Shown: in pieces, positions 42,029 to 53,572 of the stretch
How the letters are laid out: the number at the start of each line of letters is the position of its first letter
How positions within the stretch are numbered: position 1 is the stretch's first letter
Assembly (NCBI GenBank): GCA_028864885.1
Contig: JAGWLR010000001.1
Location: 62,001 to 126,000, forward strand
Source of the DNA: Burkholderiales bacterium
GTDB taxonomy: Bacteria; Pseudomonadota; Gammaproteobacteria; Burkholderiales; Burkholderiaceae_C
Length of the DNA stretch: 64,000 nt
Reading direction: 5' to 3'
Position numbers and translations under genes: made by a program
Notes under the pieces: model-generated
The model's database searches: none
The model's input: only the letters and a program-made list of their open reading frames with translations
Told to the model about the DNA's origin: nothing

Positions 42029-42391
42029 ATGATGAACATTGAGCAATACCTCCCCGTCATTCTGTTCATTCTGGTTGGTGTGGGGGTCGGTGTGGCGCCT
42101 CAGGCACTCGGCTTTTTGCTGGGCCCCCGTCGCCCTGATCCTGAGAAGAACTCCCCCTACGAGTGCGGTTTCGAGGCGTTTGAAGACGCGCGCATGAAAT
42201 TCGATGTGCGCTACTACCTCGTGGCCATTCTCTTCATTCTTTTCGACCTTGAAATCGCGTTCCTCTTTCCGTGGGCAGTTGCTCTGAAAGAAGTGGGGAT
42301 GGCAGGTTTCTTGGCGATCATGTTGTTCCTGGGGATTCTGGTCGTGGGTTTTGCTTACGAGTGGAAAAAAGGCGCCCTTGATTGGGAATGA
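42029..42391 (+). CDS. nuoA: NADH-quinone oxidoreductase subunit A
   Basis: [44 protein letters not shown]. Confidence 0.96.
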   Translation: MMNIEQYLPVILFILVGVGVGVAPQALGFLLGPRRPDPEKNSPYECGFEAFEDARMKFDVRYYLVAILFILFDLEIAFLFPWAVALKEVGMAGFLAIMLFLGILVVGFAYEWKKGALDWE

Positions 42392-42423
42392 ACGCAGCCA
42401 GGACTCTCAAGAGGTAATTTCAA

Positions 42424-42900
42424 ATGGGTATCGAAGGCGTCTTCAAAGAGGGCTTCATCACCACGTCGGCTGATGCGCTGATCAACTGGTCCAAAACCGG
42501 TTCGCTTTGGCCGATGACATTCGGCCTGGCTTGCTGTGCGGTCGAGATGATGCATGCCGGTGCGGCTCGCTACGACATCGACCGCTTCGGCATGTTGTTC
42601 CGCCCCAGTCCTCGCCAGTCTGACTTGATGATCGTGGCGGGCACCTTGTGCAACAAGATGGCGCCAGCACTGCGCAAGGTCTACGACCAGATGGCTGAGC
42701 CTCGCTGGGTGCTGTCGATGGGCTCGTGTGCCAACGGCGGTGGCTACTACCACTACAGCTATTCCGTGGTGCGTGGCTGTGATCGCATCGTTCCGGTTGA
42801 TGTGTATGTGCCTGGTTGTCCCCCGACGGCTGAGGCTTTGCTGTACGGCATCCTGCAATTGCAGGCCAAGATCCGTCGCGAACACACAATTGCCCGCTGA
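42424..42900 (+). CDS. nuoB: NADH-quinone oxidoreductase subunit B
   Basis: [54 protein letters not shown]. Confidence 0.97.
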   Translation: MGIEGVFKEGFITTSADALINWSKTGSLWPMTFGLACCAVEMMHAGAARYDIDRFGMLFRPSPRQSDLMIVAGTLCNKMAPALRKVYDQMAEPRWVLSMGSCANGGGYYHYSYSVVRGCDRIVPVDVYVPGCPPTAEALLYGILQLQAKIRREHTIAR

Positions 42901-42915
42901 TCAGGAGCCCATTGC

Positions 42916-43527
42916 ATGAGTCAGAAACTTGCCAATCTGCAAGCTGCCCTGGAAAGCATCCTTGGCGACAAGATCAAACGACTGGACAACGCCCGAGGCG
43001 AATTGACCCTCACGGTTGGTGCCAGCGATTATTTGGGCGTTTGCCAAACCTTGCGTGATCACGCTGATCTGCGGTTCGAGCAATTGATGGACCTCTGTGG
43101 GATGGACTACTCCACCTACAAAGATGGCGCCGAGAGCATCTATTCCGAGGGCCCACGCTTCTGCGTCGTTTCCCATCTGTTGTCGGTCAGCAAGAACTGG
43201 CGTGTTCGTCTGAAGGTCTTCGCTCCTGAAGACGACTTTCCGATTGTCGCCTCCGTCAATGACATCTGGAACAGTGCCAATTGGTACGAGCGCGAAGCCT
43301 TCGACTTGTACGGCATTGTTTTCGATGGGCACACCGATCTGCGTCGCATCCTGACGGACTACGGCTTCATCGGGCACCCCTTCCGCAAAGACTTCCCCAC
43401 CTCCGGGCACGTGGAAATGCGCTATGACCCCGAGCAAAAGCGCGTCATCTATCAACCCGTCACCATCGAGCCGCGCGAGATCACCCCGCGCATCATCCGT
43501 GAAGACAACTACGGTGGTCTCCACTGA
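42916..43527 (+). CDS. nuoC: NADH-quinone oxidoreductase subunit C
   Basis: [49 protein letters not shown]. Confidence 0.96.
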   Translation: MSQKLANLQAALESILGDKIKRLDNARGELTLTVGASDYLGVCQTLRDHADLRFEQLMDLCGMDYSTYKDGAESIYSEGPRFCVVSHLLSVSKNWRVRLKVFAPEDDFPIVASVNDIWNSANWYEREAFDLYGIVFDGHTDLRRILTDYGFIGHPFRKDFPTSGHVEMRYDPEQKRVIYQPVTIEPREITPRIIREDNYGGLH

Positions 43528-43540
43528 TCGAGGCTGAGCC

Positions 43541-44794
43541 ATGGCAGAAATCAAGAACTACACCCTGAACTTCGGTCCACAGCACCCTGCCGCGCACGGC
43601 GTGCTGCGTCTGGTCCTCGAGCTGGACGGTGAAGTCATTCAACGCGCCGACCCTCACATCGGCTTGCTGCATCGTGCCACCGAAAAGCTGGCCGAGTCCA
43701 AGACCTATATCCAGTCCTTGCCCTACATGGATCGACTGGATTACGTCTCGATGATGTGCAACGAGCACGCCTACTGCCTGGCCATCGAAAAGATGCTGGG
43801 CATCGAGGTGCCGATTCGCGCCCAGTACATCCGAGTGATGTTCTCTGAGATCACCCGGGTCCTGAATCACCTTTTGTGGTTGGGTTGTCACGGGTTCGAT
43901 TGCGGCGCGATGAACATCCTGATTTATTGCTTCCGTGAGCGTGAAGATCTCTTCGACATGTACGAAGCGGTTTCCGGCGCGCGCATGCACGCGGCGTACT
44001 TCCGTCCTGGTGGCGTTTATCGTGATCTGCCTGACACGATGCCTCAGTACAAGGTCAGCAAGATCAAGAACGCCAAGACCATCGCCAAGCTGAATGAAAA
44101 CCGTCAGGGTTCGCTGCTGGATTTCATTGATGACTTCACTCAGCGTTTCCCCAAACTGGTCGATGAGTACGAAACCCTGCTGACCGACAACCGCATCTGG
44201 AAGCAGCGGACTGTGGGCATTGGCGTGGTCTCGCCTGAGCGTGCCTTGCAAATGGGCTTGACCGGCGCCATGCTGCGCGGTTCGGGCATCGTGTGGGATC
44301 TGCGTAAGCATCAACCGTACGACGTCTACGAAAAGCTCGATTTCGATATCCCTGTGGGCACCAACGGCGACTGCTACGACCGCTACGTCGTGCGCGTGGA
44401 AGAACTGCGCCAGTCGAACCGCATCATCAAGCAGTGCGTTGATTGGCTGCGCGCCAACCCCGGTCCGGTCATCACCGACAATCACAAGGTGGCTCCCCCT
44501 TCACGAGTGGAAATGAAGTCCTCCATGGAGGAATTGATCCACCACTTCAAGCTGTTCACCGAGGGGTTCCACGTGCCGGAATCGGAGGCTTACGCCGCTG
44601 TCGAGCACCCCAAAGGTGAGTTCGGTATCTACCTCGCATCGGATGGTGCCAACAAGCCATACCGCTTGAAGATTCGTGCACCCGGCTTCCCCCATCTGGC
44701 TGCTCTGGATGAAATGTCTCGTGGCCACATGCTGGCTGATGCCGTGGCCATCATCGGCACGATGGACATCGTTTTCGGTGAAATCGACCGCTAA
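43541..44794 (+). CDS. nuoD: NADH-quinone oxidoreductase subunit D
   Basis: [35 protein letters not shown]. Confidence 0.97.
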   Translation: MAEIKNYTLNFGPQHPAAHGVLRLVLELDGEVIQRADPHIGLLHRATEKLAESKTYIQSLPYMDRLDYVSMMCNEHAYCLAIEKMLGIEVPIRAQYIRVMFSEITRVLNHLLWLGCHGFDCGAMNILIYCFREREDLFDMYEAVSGARMHAAYFRPGGVYRDLPDTMPQYKVSKIKNAKTIAKLNENRQGSLLDFIDDFTQRFPKLVDEYETLLTDNRIWKQRTVGIGVVSPERALQMGLTGAMLRGSGIVWDLRKHQPYDVYEKLDFDIPVGTNGDCYDRYVVRVEELRQSNRIIKQCVDWLRANPGPVITDNHKVAPPSRVEMKSSMEELIHHFKLFTEGFHVPESEAYAAVEHPKGEFGIYLASDGANKPYRLKIRAPGFPHLAALDEMSRGHMLADAVAIIGTMDIVFGEIDR

Positions 44795-44804
44795 GTGATC
44801 GACT

Positions 44805-45290
44805 ATGTTGAGCGAACAAACCAAAGCGCGCTTTGACCGCGAACTGGCCAAATATCCCGCTGACCAGCGTCAGTCGGCGGTCATGGCCTGCCTGTCCATC
44901 ATCCAGCAAGAGCGCGGCTGGGTCTCTCCCGAGAGCGAACAGGAAGTTGCTGACTACATCGGCATGCCCGCCATCGCGGTGCATGAAGTGGTCACCTTCT
45001 ACAACATGTACAACCAGCAACCGGTCGGTCAGTTCAAGGTGAACGTTTGCACCAACCTGCCTTGCCAATTGCGTGATGGTCAGAAGGCGCTGCAATACCT
45101 GTGCGACAAGTTGGGGGTCGAACCAGGCGGCACCACGGCCGACGGTTTGTTCACCGTCCAACAGTGCGAGTGCCTGGGCGCCTGCGCCGATGCGCCTGTC
45201 GCCCTGGTCAACGACCGTCAGATGGTCAGCTTCATGAGCAACGACAAGCTGGATCAGCTGGTTGACGTGCTCAAGGCTCAGGCCAAGTGA
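44805..45290 (+). CDS. nuoE: NADH-quinone oxidoreductase subunit E
   Basis: VCTNLPCQLRDG, VQQCECLGACADAP 2Fe-2S motifs. Confidence 0.95.
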   Translation: MLSEQTKARFDRELAKYPADQRQSAVMACLSIIQQERGWVSPESEQEVADYIGMPAIAVHEVVTFYNMYNQQPVGQFKVNVCTNLPCQLRDGQKALQYLCDKLGVEPGGTTADGLFTVQQCECLGACADAPVALVNDRQMVSFMSNDKLDQLVDVLKAQAK

Positions 45291-45302
45291 GGTACAGACA
45301 AG

Positions 45303-46646
45303 ATGCTTGACCTTTCCCAATTCCAGGCGACCGGCAAGGAAACCGTGTTCCACGGTCGTCACATCAATCCTCAAATCTACGCTGGCATCGACGGCAACAA
45401 CTGGGGACTGAAAGATTACGAAGCCCGAGGTGGCTACGCTGCCTTGCGCAAGATCCTCGGCAAGGACGGTGGCCCTGGCATGACCCAGGATCAGGTCATC
45501 GCCGAAGTCAAAGCCTCGGCTTTGCGTGGTCGTGGCGGTGCAGGCTTCCCCACCGGTTTGAAGTGGAGCTTCATGCCCCGCGCCTTCCCCGGTCAGAAGT
45601 ATCTGGTCTGCAACTCCGACGAGGGCGAACCCGGCACCTGCAAGGACCGCGAGATCCTGCGCTTCAACCCGCACACTGTGATCGAAGGCATGGCGATTGC
45701 GGCCTACGCCATGGGCATCACCGTGGGCTACAACTACATCCACGGCGAAATCTTCGAGGTCTACGATCGCTTTGAAGAAGCGCTCGAAGAAGCTCGCGCG
45801 GCGGGCTATCTGGGTAACAACATCATGGGAAGCGACTTCAGCTTCCAGTTGCATGCTCATCATGGTTTTGGCGCCTACATCTGCGGTGAAGAAACCGCGC
45901 TGCTGGAATCGATCGAAGGCAAGAAGGGGCAACCGCGTTTCAAGCCGCCGTTCCCCGCCAGCTTCGGCCTGTACGGCAAGCCCACCACGATCAACAACAC
46001 CGAAACCTTTGCGGCCGTTCCCTGGATCATCCGCAACGGCGGCGAGGCCTTCCTGAATGTTGGCAAGCCCAACAACGGTGGCACCAAGCTGTTCTCGATT
46101 TCTGGTGACGTCGAGCGTCCTGGCAACTATGAAATCCCCATGGGCACCCCATTCAGCACGCTGCTGGAGTTGGCGGGGGGCGTGCGCGGTGGCCGCAAAC
46201 TCAAGGCTGTGATCCCCGGTGGATCGTCGATGCCTGTGCTGCCTGCGCACATCATGATGGACTGCACGATGGACTATGACTCCATTGCCAAGGCTGGCTC
46301 CATGCTGGGGTCTGGCGCCGTCATCGTGATGGATGAAACGCGCTGCATGGTCAAGAGCCTGCTACGACTGTCTTACTTCTACATGCACGAATCCTGCGGC
46401 CAATGCACGCCTTGCCGAGAAGGCACTGGCTGGCTGTGGCGCATGATGGACCGCATCGAAAACGGCAAGGGTCGTCCTGAGGACATCGACCTGCTGAACT
46501 CTGTGGCAGACAACATCCAGGGCCGCACCATTTGCGCACTGGGTGATGCTGCCGCCATGCCGGTGCGCGCTTTCATCAAGCACTATCGCGATGAATTCGT
46601 GCACCACATCGAACACAAGACCTGCATGGTCCCTGCCTACATCTGA
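45303..46646 (+). CDS. nuoF: NADH-quinone oxidoreductase subunit F
   Basis: [47 protein letters not shown]. Confidence 0.97.
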   Translation: MLDLSQFQATGKETVFHGRHINPQIYAGIDGNNWGLKDYEARGGYAALRKILGKDGGPGMTQDQVIAEVKASALRGRGGAGFPTGLKWSFMPRAFPGQKYLVCNSDEGEPGTCKDREILRFNPHTVIEGMAIAAYAMGITVGYNYIHGEIFEVYDRFEEALEEARAAGYLGNNIMGSDFSFQLHAHHGFGAYICGEETALLESIEGKKGQPRFKPPFPASFGLYGKPTTINNTETFAAVPWIIRNGGEAFLNVGKPNNGGTKLFSISGDVERPGNYEIPMGTPFSTLLELAGGVRGGRKLKAVIPGGSSMPVLPAHIMMDCTMDYDSIAKAGSMLGSGAVIVMDETRCMVKSLLRLSYFYMHESCGQCTPCREGTGWLWRMMDRIENGKGRPEDIDLLNSVADNIQGRTICALGDAAAMPVRAFIKHYRDEFVHHIEHKTCMVPAYI

Positions 46647-46660
46647 GCGGGGCAAAAATC

Positions 46661-48976
46661 ATGGTTGAAATCGAACTCGACGGAAAAAAGGTCCAGGTCT
46701 CTGAAGGCTGCATGGTGATGCACGCCGCCGAGCAGGCCGGTACCTACATTCCCCACTTCTGCTATCACAAGAAGCTGTCCATTGCGGCGAATTGCCGCAT
46801 GTGCTTGGTTGATATCGAGAAGGCACCTAAGCCCATGCCCGCGTGTGCCACTCCGGTGACCCAGGGCATGATCGTTCGCACCAAGAGCGAAAAAGCCATC
46901 AAGGCCCAACAGGGCGTGATGGAATTTCTGCTCATCAACCACCCGCTTGATTGCCCCATTTGCGATCAAGGCGGCGAGTGCCAGTTGCAAGATCTGGCCG
47001 TGGGCTACGGTGGCTCTTCGTCTCGCTACAACGAAGAAAAACGCGTGGTCTTCCACAAGGAGGTCGGCCCGCTGATCTCGATGGAAGAAATGAGCCGCTG
47101 CATTCAATGCACGCGCTGCGTCCGCTTCGGCCAGGAAATCGCTGGCGTGATGGAGTTGGGCATGGTCAACCGCGGCGAGCACTCCGAGATCGCGACCTTC
47201 GTGGGCCAATCGGTTGACTCTGAGTTGTCGGGCAACATGATCGATCTGTGTCCGGTGGGTGCGTTGACCAGCAAGCCTTTCCGTTACAGCGCTCGAACCT
47301 GGGAGCTGTCGCGTCGCAAAAGCGTCAGTCCTCACGATTCCACTGGGGCCAACTTGATCGTTCAAGTGAAGAACGGCAAGGTGCTGCGCGTTGTGCCTTT
47401 TGAAAACGAGGCTGTCAACGAATGTTGGCTGGCTGACCGTGATCGTTTCAGCTACGAAGCGCTCAACAGCGACCAACGACTGACCAAGCCCATGTTGAAG
47501 CAGGGCGGTCAGTGGCGTGAGGTCGATTGGACCACTGCGCTCGAGTACGTTGCGAATGGACTCAAGGGCGTGAAGAACGACCACGGTGCTGCAGCCATCG
47601 GTGCCTTGGGCACTGAGCACAGCACGGTTGAAGAGTTGTACCTGTTGGGCGAACTGGTGCGCGGCCTGGGTAGCGACAACGTCGATACCCGCGTGCGTCA
47701 GGCTGACTTCACGACAGGTCAAGGCGTCCGTTGGCTGGGCATGGCCATTGCTGACCTGTCCAACCTGGACCGCGCCTTGGTCGTGGGTTCGTTCCTGCGC
47801 AAGGATCATCCGCTGTTTGCGTCGCGTTTGCGTCATGCAGCCAAGCGTGGAGCCCAGATCTCGGCGATCGGTGCCGCCCAAGACGATTGGTTGTTGCCGC
47901 TGGCTCAACGTGTGACTGTCGCTCCTAGTGCTTGGGTGCAAGCGCTGGCGGATGTGGCAACCGCGATCGCAGCTCAAACTGGGGCGTCTGCTCCCGCCCA
48001 GGGAACTGCTACCGAAGCGGCGCGCGCCATTGCGGCTTCCTTGCTTTCGGGTGACCGTAAGGCCGTGTTCTTGGGTAACGCCGCTGCCCAGCATCCCCAG
48101 GCGTCCTCCTTGCAGGCACTGGCTCAGTGGATCGCAGCGCAAACTGGCGCCAAGCTGGGCTTCCTCACCGAGTCTGCCAACACGGTTGGCGCTCAACTGG
48201 TTGGCGTACAGCCCCAAAAGGGTGGTTTGAATGCTGGCCAGATGTTGGGTGGCGCTGGCCTGAAGGCTGTGCTGCTGTTGAACGTCGAGCCCGAGTTCGA
48301 CGCCGCCAATCCAGCCGCAGCCCGTGCAGCATTGGCTGGCGCTGAAATGGTGGTGGCCATGTCCGCCTTCAAGACCGCAGCGATGGACTATGCCGATGTA
48401 CTGTTGCCGATCGCACCCTTCAGCGAAACCTCGGGCACTTTCGTCAACGCCGAAGGCCGTGTGCAGAGTTTCCATGGCGTGGTCAAGCCTTTGGGCGAAA
48501 CTCGCCCGGCCTGGAAGGTCCTGCGCGTTCTGGGTAACCTGCTGAGCATCGACAGTTTCGAGTTCGAGACTTCAGAAGAAGTACGCGCTCGCGCCTTGGG
48601 TGACGTGGCTGCATTGCACGCTCGTTTGTCGAACGAAACGCAAGCGACGATCGCCTCGGTGGCAGCTACTGGTGGTTTGGAACGTCTGGCCGATGTGCCG
48701 ATTTACAGCGCGGATGCCCTGGTTCGCCGTGCTGAGTCGCTGCAACAAACGGCCGATGCCGCTGCTCCGGTGGCCAGCCTGCCGCAAGCCCTTTGGGCCG
48801 AATTGGGTCTGAGCGAAGGTGCTCAGGTCAAGGTCAGCCAGGACGGTGCTTCCGCTGTGTTGCCCGCCGTTCTCGATGCCTCGTTGCCTGCCAATGTTGT
48901 GCGTGTGCCTGCTGGTCACGCTGCCACCTCGACGTTGGGCGCCATGTTCGGTGCCATCCGCGTTGAGAAAGCCTGA
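46661..48976 (+). CDS. nuoG: NADH-quinone oxidoreductase subunit G
   Basis: N-terminal 2Fe-2[35 protein letters not shown]. Confidence 0.96.
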   Translation: MVEIELDGKKVQVSEGCMVMHAAEQAGTYIPHFCYHKKLSIAANCRMCLVDIEKAPKPMPACATPVTQGMIVRTKSEKAIKAQQGVMEFLLINHPLDCPICDQGGECQLQDLAVGYGGSSSRYNEEKRVVFHKEVGPLISMEEMSRCIQCTRCVRFGQEIAGVMELGMVNRGEHSEIATFVGQSVDSELSGNMIDLCPVGALTSKPFRYSARTWELSRRKSVSPHDSTGANLIVQVKNGKVLRVVPFENEAVNECWLADRDRFSYEALNSDQRLTKPMLKQGGQWREVDWTTALEYVANGLKGVKNDHGAAAIGALGTEHSTVEELYLLGELVRGLGSDNVDTRVRQADFTTGQGVRWLGMAIADLSNLDRALVVGSFLRKDHPLFASRLRHAAKRGAQISAIGAAQDDWLLPLAQRVTVAPSAWVQALADVATAIAAQTGASAPAQGTATEAARAIAASLLSGDRKAVFLGNAAAQHPQASSLQALAQWIAAQTGAKLGFLTESANTVGAQLVGVQPQKGGLNAGQMLGGAGLKAVLLLNVEPEFDAANPAAARAALAGAEMVVAMSAFKTAAMDYADVLLPIAPFSETSGTFVNAEGRVQSFHGVVKPLGETRPAWKVLRVLGNLLSIDSFEFETSEEVRARALGDVAALHARLSNETQATIASVAATGGLERLADVPIYSADALVRRAESLQQTADAAAPVASLPQALWAELGLSEGAQVKVSQDGASAVLPAVLDASLPANVVRVPAGHAATSTLGAMFGAIRVEKA

Positions 48977-48996
48977 GCGCAGGGAAGGGAATACAC

Positions 48997-50055
48997 ATGA
49001 TTGATGCCCTGTATACAGCCGGCGCCAACACTCTGGGCGGCGCCTGGCCCGTGGTCTGGTCGCTGATCAAGATCGTCGCCTTGTTGCTGCCTTTGCTGGG
49101 GTGCGTGGCTTACCTGACCTTGTGGGAACGCAAGGCCATTGGTTGGTCGCAGATCCGTCCTGGCCCCAACCGTACCGGTCCAGGTGGTTTGCTGCAACCG
49201 ATCGCTGACGCGGTCAAGCTGATCTTCAAAGAGATCATCATTCCGTCTGCCGCGAACAAGGGTCTGTTCTTCTTGGGCCCGATCATGACCATCATGCCGG
49301 CTTTGGCGGCGTGGGCGGTGGTGCCATTCGGCCCTGAAGTCGCGCTGGCCAATGTCAACGCGGGCTTGTTGTTTTTGATGGCCATCACGTCGCTTGAAGT
49401 GTATGGCGTGATCATCGCCGGTTGGTCTTCCAACTCGAAGTACGCCTTCCTCGGGGCCATTCGGGCCTCGGCTCAGATGGTGTCTTATGAAATCGCCATG
49501 GGCTTCTGCTTGGTGATTGTCTTGATGACCGCCGGGTCGCTCAACATGACCGACATCGTCCTGAGTCAGGCCAAGGGCACCTTTGCGCAAGCCGGCTGGA
49601 ACTTCCTGTCCTGGAACTGGCTGCCCTTGTTGCCGATCACGGTTGTGTACTTCATCTCCGGCTTGGCTGAAACCAACCGCCACCCCTTTGACGTGGTCGA
49701 GGGCGAGTCGGAAATCGTGGCTGGTCACATGATCGAGTACTCCGGCATGGCGTTTGCCATGTTCTTCCTGGCTGAATACGCCAACATGATCCTGGTGTCC
49801 ACATTGGCTGCCGTCATGTTCTTCGGCGGCTGGCTGCCTCCGGTAGAAGCCTTGAGCTTCATCCCCGGCTGGATTTGGCTGGGTTTGAAGGCCTTCATCA
49901 TCGTCACCCTGTTCCTGTGGGTTCGCGCTTCTTTCCCCCGGTTCCGCTATGACCAGATCATGCGCCTGGGCTGGAAGATCTTCATCCCTGTCACCTTGGT
50001 CTGGCTGGTGCTGGTCGGTGGCTGGATGATGTCGCCCTGGAATATCTGGAAATAA
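48997..50055 (+). CDS. nuoH: NADH-quinone oxidoreductase subunit H
   Basis: [53 protein letters not shown]. Confidence 0.97.
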   Translation: MIDALYTAGANTLGGAWPVVWSLIKIVALLLPLLGCVAYLTLWERKAIGWSQIRPGPNRTGPGGLLQPIADAVKLIFKEIIIPSAANKGLFFLGPIMTIMPALAAWAVVPFGPEVALANVNAGLLFLMAITSLEVYGVIIAGWSSNSKYAFLGAIRASAQMVSYEIAMGFCLVIVLMTAGSLNMTDIVLSQAKGTFAQAGWNFLSWNWLPLLPITVVYFISGLAETNRHPFDVVEGESEIVAGHMIEYSGMAFAMFFLAEYANMILVSTLAAVMFFGGWLPPVEALSFIPGWIWLGLKAFIIVTLFLWVRASFPRFRYDQIMRLGWKIFIPVTLVWLVLVGGWMMSPWNIWK

Positions 50056-50066
50056 GGGGCCACCAC

Positions 50067-50558
50067 ATGTCTACGTCCCTCAAGCAATTTGTTTCGAGCT
50101 TCTTCCTGATCGAGCTGTTCAAGGGCATGGCCCTGACCGGCCGGCACTTCCTGAAGCCGCACATCACGGTGCAGTTCCCCGAAGAGAAGACGCCTATGTC
50201 GCCTCGTTTCCGTGGTTTGCACGCGCAACGCCGCTACGAAAGTGGGGAAGAGCGCTGCATCGCCTGCAAACTGTGTGAAGCCGTTTGCCCGGCCATGGCT
50301 ATCACGATTGAATCGGCTGTGCGTGAAGATGGCCAGCGTCGTACCACGCGTTATGACATCGATCTGACGAAGTGCATTTTCTGCGGCTTCTGCGAAGAAA
50401 GCTGTCCGGTTGATGCCATCGTCGAAACTCACATCTTCGAATACCACGGCGAAAAGCGTGGCGACCTCTACTTCACCAAGGACATGCTCCTGGCGGTGGG
50501 TGATCGCTACGAAAAGGAAATCGCTGCCAACAAGGAGGCGGATGCGAAGTACCGCTGA
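50067..50558 (+). CDS. nuoI: NADH-quinone oxidoreductase subunit I
   Basis: [29 protein letters not shown]. Confidence 0.97.
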   Translation: MSTSLKQFVSSFFLIELFKGMALTGRHFLKPHITVQFPEEKTPMSPRFRGLHAQRRYESGEERCIACKLCEAVCPAMAITIESAVREDGQRRTTRYDIDLTKCIFCGFCEESCPVDAIVETHIFEYHGEKRGDLYFTKDMLLAVGDRYEKEIAANKEADAKYR

Positions 50559-50585
50559 TCTTCAGGGGTTCTCGCAAGTCAAACC

Positions 50586-51224
50586 ATGGATACCTTAACC
50601 GCTCTGTTTTACGTTTTTGCTTTTGTGCTGGTGTATGCGGCTTTCCGCGTCATCACGGCCAAGAGCCCTGTGGCTGCAGCCTTGCACCTGGTGCTTGCCT
50701 TTGCCAACGCTTCCTGCATCTGGATGTTGTTGAAAGCCGAGTTCTTGGCGATTGCTCTGGTGCTGGTCTATGTCGGCGCCGTGATGGTGTTGTTCCTGTT
50801 CGTGGTGATGATGCTGGACATCAACATCGATTCGCTGCGGCAAGGCTTCTGGAAGCACTTTCCCGCAGCGGGTTTGATTGGTGCCTTCATCGCCGTGGAA
50901 ATGTCCTTCGTTTTGTTGCGTGGTTTTGATCGCACCGACGCCAAGCCGATGGCTCCTGATGTAGCCAAGTTGGCTAACGCCAAGGCGCTGGGGGTCGATC
51001 TGTACACGAATTACCTGTTCCCTGTGCAGGTGGCTGCGGTGATTCTGTTGGTCGGCATCATCGCTGCGATTGCCTTGACGCTGCGTCGCCGCAAGGATTC
51101 GCATTATCAAGATCCCTCTGAACAGATTCGGGTCAAGAAGGCTGATCGCCTGCGTGTGGTGAAGGTGGCTCCCCAGGTTGAAGTGCCTGTGGCTGAAGCT
51201 TCGAACAATGGAGGCCAGGCATGA
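50586..51224 (+). CDS. nuoJ: NADH-quinone oxidoreductase subunit J
   Basis: [29 protein letters not shown]. Confidence 0.95.
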   Translation: MDTLTALFYVFAFVLVYAAFRVITAKSPVAAALHLVLAFANASCIWMLLKAEFLAIALVLVYVGAVMVLFLFVVMMLDINIDSLRQGFWKHFPAAGLIGAFIAVEMSFVLLRGFDRTDAKPMAPDVAKLANAKALGVDLYTNYLFPVQVAAVILLVGIIAAIALTLRRRKDSHYQDPSEQIRVKKADRLRVVKVAPQVEVPVAEASNNGGQA

Positions 51225-51532
51225 ACACGATTTCGTTGGGCCACTACCTGTCTTTGGGTGGGATTCTTTTTGCGATGTCTGTGGTGGGGATTTTTCTCAA
51301 CCGCAAGAATCTGATCGTGTTGTTGATGGCCATCGAGCTGATGCTGTTGGCTGTGAACCTGAACTTTGTCGCCTTCTCCCATTACCTGGGTGACATGGCA
51401 GGGCAGGTGTTTGTGTTCTTCATCTTGACGGTGGCGGCTGCCGAATCGGCAATTGGGCTGGCCATCCTCGTGGTGTTGTTCCGCAATCGCCAGTCGATCA
51501 ACGTGGATGAACTCGACTCGCTCAAGGGTTGA
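51221..51532 (+). CDS. nuoK: NADH-quinone oxidoreductase subunit K
   Basis: [43 protein letters not shown]. Confidence 0.96.
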   Translation: MNTISLGHYLSLGGILFAMSVVGIFLNRKNLIVLLMAIELMLLAVNLNFVAFSHYLGDMAGQVFVFFILTVAAAESAIGLAILVVLFRNRQSINVDELDSLKG

Positions 51533-51555
51533 TCGGCGCTAGGAGAACCACAAGA

Positions 51556-53556
51556 ATGTCTGAGCTTTCTCTCAACTCCCTGCTGGCGGTGCCGCTTGCA
51601 CCCCTGGTCGGGTCCATCGCGGCGGGCCTGTTCGGCAAGACGATCGGCCGGCGAGGAGCCCACCTGATCACCATCCTCGGTGTCCTGATCTCGTTCATCA
51701 TCTCGGCCATGACCTTGCACGCCGTGGCCACCGAGGGCGCGCGGTTCAATCAGACCGTGTACGAGTGGATGACACTGGGATCCCTCAAGATGGAAGTCGG
51801 CTTCCTGGTCGACGGCCTGACCGCCATGATGATGTGCGTGGTCACTTTCGTGTCGTTGATGGTGCACATCTACACCATCGGCTACATGGAAGAGGATCCA
51901 GGCTACCAGCGCTTCTTCAGCTACATCTCGCTTTTTACCTTCTCGATGCTGATGCTGGTGATGAGCAACAATCTGCTGCAGCTGTTCTTCGGCTGGGAAG
52001 CAGTGGGTCTGGTGTCTTACCTGCTGATCGGCTTCTGGTTCAAGAAGCCCACCGCCATCTTTGCCAACATGAAGGCTTTCTTGGTCAACCGCGTGGGTGA
52101 CTTTGGCTTCATCCTGGGCATTGGCTTGATCCTGTCCTATACCGGTAGCTTGAGCTACAACGAGATCTTCTCGAAGGGTTCCGAGCTGGCCGCCATGACC
52201 TTGCCGAAGACCGATTGGTCGCTCATCACGGTCATCTGTATCTGCCTGTTCATTGGCGCCATGGGTAAGTCAGCACAGTTCCCGCTGCACGTCTGGCTGC
52301 CAGACTCGATGGAAGGCCCAACCCCCATTTCTGCGCTGATTCACGCGGCGACGATGGTGACCGCCGGCATCTTCATGGTGTCACGCATGTCTCCGCTGTT
52401 CGAACTGTCTGACGCAGCCTTGAACTTCATCCTGGTCATTGGCTCGATCACCGCCTTGTTCATGGGCTTCCTGGGCATGATCCAGAACGACATCAAGCGG
52501 GTGGTGGCTTACTCCACCTTGTCGCAATTGGGGTACATGACGGTAGCCCTGGGTGTGTCGGCCTACAACGTGGCGCTCTTCCATCTGATGACGCACGCCT
52601 TCTTCAAGGCCCTGCTGTTCCTCGGTGCCGGTTCCGTGATCATTGGCATGCACCACGATCAGGACATCCGCAACATGGGTGGCTTGTGGAAGTACATGAA
52701 GATCACGTGGATCACCTCCCTGATCGGCTCGCTGGCCCTGATTGGTACGCCGTTCTTCTCGGGCTTCTATTCCAAAGATTCGATCATTGAGGCGGTGCAT
52801 GCCAGCCATTTGCCTGCAGCAGGCTTTGCCTACTTTGCCGTCATCGTTGGCGTCTTCGTGACTGCTTTCTACAGTTTCCGGATGTACTTCCTGGTCTTCC
52901 ATGGCAAGGAACATTTCCACCACAAGCCTTTCCCCGGTGAACACGATCACCATGATGATCATGGGCACGATCACACCCCGCATGAGTCACCTTGGGTGGT
53001 GACGCTACCGCTGATCCTGCTGGCGATCCCGTCTGTCCTGATTGGTTACTTCACTATCCAGCCGGAGTTGTTCGGTGGCTTCCTCAAAGACGCCGTGACT
53101 GTCAATCTGGCAGCTCACCCGGCCATGGAAGAATTGGCCCATGAATTCCATGGCGCCACTGAGATGGCATTGCATGGATTCACCACGCTGCCATTCTTCC
53201 TGGCTCTGGCTGGTGTCGTCTGCGCATACGTCTTCTACATGGTGGCGCCTCAAATTCCCGCCATGTTCGCGAAAGTACTGCGCCCCTTGATCGTGATTGG
53301 GGAGAACAAGTACTTCCTGGATTGGTTCAATGAAAACGTCATCGCAGCCGGTGCACGTCTGCTCGGCCGTGGCCTCTGGAAGGTCGGTGACGTCACCCTG
53401 ATTGACGGTCTGATCGTCAATGGTTCGGCTCGCCTGGTTGGCTTGATTGGCTCACTGGTGCGACTGTTCCAGACCGGTTATCTCTATCACTACGCGCTGG
53501 TCATGATCCTGGGGGTCTTTGCCCTCATGACTTGGTTCGCCTTCATGCACCACTGA
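51556..53556 (+). CDS. nuoL: NADH-quinone oxidoreductase subunit L
   Basis: GWEAVGLVSYLLIGFW, MGKSAQFPLHVWLPDSMEGPTPISALIHAATMVTAG. Confidence 0.97.
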   Translation: MSELSLNSLLAVPLAPLVGSIAAGLFGKTIGRRGAHLITILGVLISFIISAMTLHAVATEGARFNQTVYEWMTLGSLKMEVGFLVDGLTAMMMCVVTFVSLMVHIYTIGYMEEDPGYQRFFSYISLFTFSMLMLVMSNNLLQLFFGWEAVGLVSYLLIGFWFKKPTAIFANMKAFLVNRVGDFGFILGIGLILSYTGSLSYNEIFSKGSELAAMTLPKTDWSLITVICICLFIGAMGKSAQFPLHVWLPDSMEGPTPISALIHAATMVTAGIFMVSRMSPLFELSDAALNFILVIGSITALFMGFLGMIQNDIKRVVAYSTLSQLGYMTVALGVSAYNVALFHLMTHAFFKALLFLGAGSVIIGMHHDQDIRNMGGLWKYMKITWITSLIGSLALIGTPFFSGFYSKDSIIEAVHASHLPAAGFAYFAVIVGVFVTAFYSFRMYFLVFHGKEHFHHKPFPGEHDHHDDHGHDHTPHESPWVVTLPLILLAIPSVLIGYFTIQPELFGGFLKDAVTVNLAAHPAMEELAHEFHGATEMALHGFTTLPFFLALAGVVCAYVFYMVAPQIPAMFAKVLRPLIVIGENKYFLDWFNENVIAAGARLLGRGLWKVGDVTLIDGLIVNGSARLVGLIGSLVRLFQTGYLYHYALVMILGVFALMTWFAFMHH

Positions 53557-53572
53557 GCGCGGGGACCAGCAC

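Noticed and set aside
44751-46250. 499-aa minus-strand ORF opposite nuoE/nuoF
   Set aside because: Antisense shadow ORF with no domain signature
46637-48475. 612-aa minus-strand ORF opposite nuoG
   Set aside because: Antisense shadow ORF; nuoG is clearly the coding strand
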